Below are positions 32,074-35,178 of a DNA stretch of 35,178 nucleotides, in pieces; positions within the stretch are counted from its first letter, which is position 1; each line of letters starts with the position of its first letter. The notes under the pieces were generated by a model that saw nothing but the letters and a program-made list of their open reading frames with translations, did no database searches and was not told where the DNA came from. The translations under genes and the position numbers were made by a program. This stretch comes from an uncultured Prevotellaceae bacterium. GTDB taxonomy: Bacteria; Bacteroidota; Bacteroidia; Bacteroidales; Muribaculaceae. Location of the stretch: NCBI GenBank assembly GCA_947167995.1, contig CAMVKS010000027.1:1-35178 (forward strand). The letters are read 5' to 3'.

Positions 32074-32712
32074 ATGAAAAGCGGCTTTAGCAATATTGAC
32101 TCGATAATCTTCGACATGGATGGCACTCTGTGGAATGCTACCGAGTCCTATGCTAAAGTGTGGAATAAAACTTGTGAGCACTTTGGGATTGAGGCTTCAT
32201 TCACCGGCAGCGACCTTGTGAAGTACATGGGGATGAGCATAAAGAGCATTATGGAGCATCTGCTCGGCGGCGAGATACATGTCGAGAAAGCGGTGTTCTT
32301 GGAGAAACTCGGTGAGACCGAAGCGTTGATGATGCCCACGTTGGGGGGCATCCTTTACCCAGAAACACTCGAGAGCCTTGAACGTCTTCATGAGACCCAT
32401 CGGTTGTTCATGCTCAGTAATTGCTCGTCTATCGGCCTGAGGAATTTTGTCAACTATACCCACACTGCCCACCTTTTTGAAGGCCTGCTCACTCAAGGCG
32501 AGCGCCCTGTGTCGAAAAGCGAGAACTTGAGATACATGATGGAGCATTATTCATTGCGTGCTCCTGTCTATGTGGGAGACACTCAGGATGATTGTGACCA
32601 GGCTCATGAAGCTGGTATTGCATTTATTCATGCAGGTTGGGGATTTGGTGACTGCCATGACGCCGACGGTCGGTTTGATTCGATGCAGTCGTTTGTTCAA
32701 GCTATGATATAA
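32074..32712 (+). CDS. HAD-superfamily phosphatase
   Basis: This 212-aa cytosolic hydrolase belongs to the HAD subfamily with a helical cap. Motif I is FDMDGTLW (about 13-20), with the nucleophile Asp first in DMDGT. Motif II is MLSNCS near 110, motif III is the Lys in PVSKSENL near 148, and motif IV is VGDTQDDCDQA near 168. It resembles phosphoglycolate phosphatase/beta-phosphoglucomutase-type enzymes, but the substrate cannot be told. It follows gldH by 27 bases and probably shares its transcript. Confidence 0.9.
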   Translation: MKSGFSNIDSIIFDMDGTLWNATESYAKVWNKTCEHFGIEASFTGSDLVKYMGMSIKSIMEHLLGGEIHVEKAVFLEKLGETEALMMPTLGGILYPETLESLERLHETHRLFMLSNCSSIGLRNFVNYTHTAHLFEGLLTQGERPVSKSENLRYMMEHYSLRAPVYVGDTQDDCDQAHEAGIAFIHAGWGFGDCHDADGRFDSMQSFVQAMI

Positions 32713-32733
32713 CAAGATAATTTTTTACACAAT

Positions 32734-33210
32734 ATGATTTCGCGAGACGAAGCCAGGAAGACTTTAATACAACTCTTCAAGTATGGAGTGATAGGAGTGA
32801 TGAATACGCTCATCACCGCTGTTTCGTTCTATCTGCTCAACACTTGGCTCGGAGTGCCTTATGGTCCAGCCAATATAATTGGCTATGTGCTTGGTGTGAT
32901 AAACAGTTTTGTGTGGAACCGCAACTGGGTGTTCAAGACGAAGAAAAATATTAAGCGTGAAGCATTGCTCTTCGGGTGTGGTTTCTTCATCTGCTGGTTG
33001 CTTCAGGGTGGTGTGAGCCTGTTCTTGCTTGAGGGACTTGGGTGGAAGAATCTCCCTGTTGACACCATACCATTCCTCCCCATGGAGAAGGCTGGTCAGA
33101 ACATAGTGATGGTGATTTCGATGGTAGTATATACCATAGCCAACTATGTTTATAACCGCACTGTTACTTTCAAGGAAAAAGATGAAAACTCTATAACTCC
33201 AGAATCATGA
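32734..33210 (+). CDS. GtrA family membrane protein
   Basis: This 158-aa membrane protein has four predicted helices (about 10-35, 40-60, 75-100, 125-150). Family marks are KYGVIGVMNTLITAVSFYLL, the loop NSFVWNRNWVF, and the late ANYVYNRTVTFKEK. GtrA proteins are linked to moving lipid-linked sugars across the inner membrane or anchoring glycosyltransferases; no glycosyltransferase is next to it here. The stop overlaps the following repeat-protein start by four bases (ATGA), a sign of translational coupling. Confidence 0.9.
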   Translation: MISRDEARKTLIQLFKYGVIGVMNTLITAVSFYLLNTWLGVPYGPANIIGYVLGVINSFVWNRNWVFKTKKNIKREALLFGCGFFICWLLQGGVSLFLLEGLGWKNLPVDTIPFLPMEKAGQNIVMVISMVVYTIANYVYNRTVTFKEKDENSITPES

Positions 33211-33674
33211 AAAAATTACTCATTCTCTTCATTGCTGTCATCGCCATGGTGTGCGAGTCTCATGCATCTGCCTCTGTGTCGCATCTGTACCGTGGTAACA
33301 GCACCTACACCAGCGACATTATCGCCACCTGGGACGGAAGATATCTGTACCGTGGCAACAGTACTTACAACAGTGACATTCTTTACACCTGGGATGGCCA
33401 GCATCTGTACCGTGGCCGCAGCACCTATTCCAGCGATATTCTTTACACATGGGATGGCAGGTATCTCTATGTCGGACGCAGCACCTATTCGAGCGACATC
33501 ATTGGCACTTGGGATGGTAAGAACGTCTTCAATGGTCGCAGCAATTACACGAGCGACATTATCTACACCATTACAGGCAGTCATGTTTACCGAGGTCGCA
33601 GCACTTACACGAGCGATATCCTTTACACAATCAAGGGCCGTATTCCCATTCCCGTTATCCTTATTGTCATGTGA
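33207..33674 (+). CDS. Secreted protein of six 20-residue repeats
   Basis: This 155-aa protein has a signal peptide (about 1-21) and then six tandem units of 20 residues (about 27-146). The consensus can be given as LYRGRSTY-s-SDILYTWDG-r-y. A conserved SDI core and a DG turn occur in every unit or nearly so; the last two replace TWDG with TITG or TIKG. At the DNA level the repeats are 60 bp units with clear nucleotide identity. The pattern suggests a closed beta-repeat fold, perhaps akin to the Bacteroidota beta-flower proteins, but this is an inference. It is coupled to the GtrA gene by a four-base overlap. A terminator follows. No function is known. Confidence 0.8.
   Translation: MKKLLILFIAVIAMVCESHASASVSHLYRGNSTYTSDIIATWDGRYLYRGNSTYNSDILYTWDGQHLYRGRSTYSSDILYTWDGRYLYVGRSTYSSDIIGTWDGKNVFNGRSNYTSDIIYTITGSHVYRGRSTYTSDILYTIKGRIPIPVILIVM
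33287..33646 (+). repeat. Six 60-bp coding tandem repeats
   Basis: Within the secreted protein gene, units starting near CTGTACCGTGG recur at 60-base steps. They share GCAGCACCTA-type and AGCGACAT-type stretches, with third-position changes and a few codon changes. Units 2-4 are the most alike. Such repeats can gain or lose units by slippage, changing protein length by 20 residues without a frameshift. Confidence 0.85.
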
Positions 33675-33700
33675 GGTGGAATATAATGGTAAAATGAAAT

Positions 33701-33731
33701 AATAGTGGACATCATTGCGATGCCCACTATT
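33701..33731. terminator. Bidirectional terminator between the repeat protein and folE
   Basis: AATAGTGG-a-CATC (33701-33713) pairs with GATG-c-CCACTATT (33719-33731), with one internal mismatch and a five-base loop. It lies 26 bases after the plus-strand stop and 34 bases beyond the folE stop, so it can serve both converging genes. Confidence 0.75.
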
Positions 33732-33765
33732 AGTTTGTTCTAACCTAATGGTGTAAGCCTTATGT

Positions 33766-34365
33766 TTAGTGCTTCTTGAGGTTGATAAGGTTGAAGAATT
33801 GTTGCTGCAATACTGTCGAAGTCTTGAACTCTCCAGTGCACTGTATTGTCACAGTTGTAGATTCCTGCTTTTCAATGCCTCTCATTTTCATGCACATGTG
33901 CGCTGCTTCGCACACAACAATCACACCTTTGTTCTTGATGTTCTTTGCGATGATGTCACAGATGTCGGCGGTGAGTCTTTCCTGAACCTGAAGCCTTCTC
34001 GCCTGGCTCTCGACCACTCTTGCGAGCTTGCTCAAACCAACGATTTCTCCGTCAGGAAGATAGCCAATAGACACTGTCCCAAAGAAGGGCAGGATGTGAT
34101 GCTCGCACAGCGAGTAGAACTCGATGTCTTTGACAATAACCACTTGGTCACCCTCGTGAGAAAAGAGTGCCTGTTGAATCAAAATGTCAGGATTGGTGGA
34201 ATACCCGCTCGTGTTGTCGATGAGTGCTTTGGCGGCCCTTTGCGGGGTCTTGAGCAGTCCTTCCCTTGAAGGGTCTTCTCCTAACAATTCTATAATAGCC
34301 TTGATGTGAGAAGCAAGTTTTTCAACTTGTTGCTCATCGTAGATGGGTTTCTTGTTGTTGCTCAT
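33766..34365 (-). CDS. folE: GTP cyclohydrolase I
   Basis: This 199-aa enzyme turns GTP into 7,8-dihydroneopterin triphosphate plus formate, the first step of folate synthesis. Zinc ligands C87 and H90 lie in SLCEHHILPFFG and C158 in EAAHMCMKMRG. YLPDGEIVGLSKLARVVES and RLQVQERLT are family signatures. The length fits the type IA enzyme. It follows the SPOR-protein gene by nine bases on the minus strand. folC at 14161-15471 acts later in the same pathway but is not adjacent. Confidence 0.97.
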   Translation of the reverse strand: MSNNKKPIYDEQQVEKLASHIKAIIELLGEDPSREGLLKTPQRAAKALIDNTSGYSTNPDILIQQALFSHEGDQVVIVKDIEFYSLCEHHILPFFGTVSIGYLPDGEIVGLSKLARVVESQARRLQVQERLTADICDIIAKNIKNKGVIVVCEAAHMCMKMRGIEKQESTTVTIQCTGEFKTSTVLQQQFFNLINLKKH

Positions 34366-34374
34366 TGTCGCTGT

Positions 34375-35022
34375 TTATTTCCACACATTGATGTTGTCGT
34401 GAATGATAGTCATTTCCTTGGCGTAGATGGGGAAAGCCTGCCTCATCTGTTTCAGAGCGCGATGTGCCGATTCCTCGTCGGCATAGTCACCCATGCGGAG
34501 TTTCCATGTGGGTGCTTTGTAGTTGAAATAGAAGTGATATTGTGGAAACTTGATAGAAATGTCTCGTGCTCGCTTCTGGGCATTGTTTTTCGCATTCTTT
34601 GACTTGTTGGTCTGATAAACAAGGATGCGATATCCGTAGCTTCTCATCGCAATTTGCTGCTTCGACAGTGGAGTTGCACTGCTGCTGCCTGTGCTGAAGT
34701 CATGGTTCAGCGACTCAGGCTTCTTGCTGTCGGCCCAGTTTGGATTGCCGTTGTTTCGTGCATTGACAGCCGAGTTGTTGGTGGACTGTGCAGGTCTTGC
34801 GCCTACAGCGCCTTGTGCCTCGGTTGCTGCAGGTGCTGCAGCATCGGTCTTGGGAGCATCATCACCGTTGCTCGTGGCAGGTGGAGGGGTCTCAGCCTTT
34901 TTTTCTGTTGGCTTCTGAAGCTGCTGAGGAGCATTGATGTTAACCTGTGCCAGTCCCACAGCTACGATTGTCACAGCAGCAATGCCTGCAATGATAATAT
35001 GCTTTAAATGAGAATGTTTCAT
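34375..35022 (-). CDS. SPOR-domain envelope protein
   Basis: This 215-aa protein has an N-terminal membrane anchor (about 7-25). A Pro/Ala/Gln-rich spacer (about 30-95) follows, then a C-terminal SPOR domain (about 130-205) with YGYRILVYQTN and WKLRMGDYADEESAHRALKQM. SPOR domains bind denuded peptidoglycan at the septum, so a division or cell-wall role is likely. In Bacteroidales this gene often lies next to folE, as here. A TATCTTTG box on the minus strand lies about 35 bases upstream and inside a long inverted repeat. Confidence 0.88.
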   Translation of the reverse strand: MKHSHLKHIIIAGIAAVTIVAVGLAQVNINAPQQLQKPTEKKAETPPPATSNGDDAPKTDAAAPAATEAQGAVGARPAQSTNNSAVNARNNGNPNWADSKKPESLNHDFSTGSSSATPLSKQQIAMRSYGYRILVYQTNKSKNAKNNAQKRARDISIKFPQYHFYFNYKAPTWKLRMGDYADEESAHRALKQMRQAFPIYAKEMTIIHDNINVWK

Positions 35023-35046
35023 GCCAATATCACTTTATATAATAAT

Positions 35047-35092
35047 AAATTAGGTTACAAAGATAGGAATAATAATCTTTATAACCTAATTT
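35047..35092. promoter_or_regulatory. Inverted repeat overlapping the SPOR gene promoter
   Basis: AAATTAGGTTACAAAGAT (35047-35064) and ATCTTTATAACCTAATTT (35075-35092) are inverted copies that match in 17 of 18 positions, with a 10-base centre. On the minus strand the -7 box TATCTTTG (35065-35058) lies mostly inside one arm. This can be an operator or a hairpin at the transcript's 5' end, or a terminator of an upstream gene outside the window. The region 35093-35178 shows nothing else. Confidence 0.6.
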
Positions 35093-35178
35093 TTATCACT
35101 TTATTGTGATTTTATGGGTGTTGTGAAAGTTCCAATAAGAAGTGCGAAAGGCTTCTGAAAGTTGTTTTCATATAATAA

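Noticed and set aside
33287-33646. 60-bp repeats as a CRISPR array
   Set aside because: The units are contiguous coding repeats with no spacers, they keep one reading frame, and no cas gene is present.

Overview
The window reads as a chromosomal core region of a gut-type member of the order Bacteroidales (phylum Bacteroidota). Three things point there. The promoter elements follow the Bacteroidota form TAnnTTTG, sometimes with TTTG 19-20 bases upstream. The gene sets ricT-gldH, zapA-rny and SPOR protein-folE are arranged as is usual in that order. The glycogen genes are the Bacteroidales type: GDE, a GT4-type synthase and GH57. The family Muribaculaceae is a guess from protein flavour only. 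No phage, transposase, CRISPR array, complete tRNA or rRNA was seen, and base composition and codon use look even.

Layout: 1-150 is the end of rpsO. 257-865 (permuted NlpC/P60-like hydrolase) converges on yqaA (878-1321, minus), with trxB upstream of yqaA on the same strand. 2643-7325 carries an RlmD-type rRNA methyltransferase, a DUF5686 outer-membrane protein and a SanA-like protein. 7380-13673 is a glycogen/alpha-glucan operon (debranching enzyme, synthase, GH57 protein) that continues into a YqiA-like esterase and nadC. RNase P RNA lies at about 13776-14148. On the minus strand follow folC and a two-gene chromate-type transporter. On the plus strand come a phosphoethanolamine transferase, a 53-aa small protein, a 126-aa unknown protein, a secreted cyclophilin overlapping an M16 peptidase, a five-repeat DUF349 protein, a WcaJ-like sugar transferase and recQ. 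Then come a ZapB-like coiled coil, zapA, a structured intergenic RNA candidate, rny, ricT, gldH, a HAD phosphatase, a GtrA protein and a secreted protein of six 20-residue repeats. At the end, folE and a SPOR-domain protein lie on the minus strand.

Non-coding structure stands out. A family of palindromic intergenic elements built from GACAAT/ATTGTC boxes occurs at 1329-1449, 19388-19516 and 24020-24360. The last locus holds a half copy plus a copy split by about 135 bp of unrelated sequence. The zapA-rny gap can form two mutually exclusive stems ahead of a T-tract. Several strong hairpin terminators separate the transcription units.

I found no clear new multi-gene system. The best leads are the GH57 protein with Asn at the expected catalytic-acid position and a histone-H1-like tail, the six-repeat secreted protein coupled to GtrA, the zapA-rny RNA, the palindromic repeat family, and the 53-aa protein with its own terminator.
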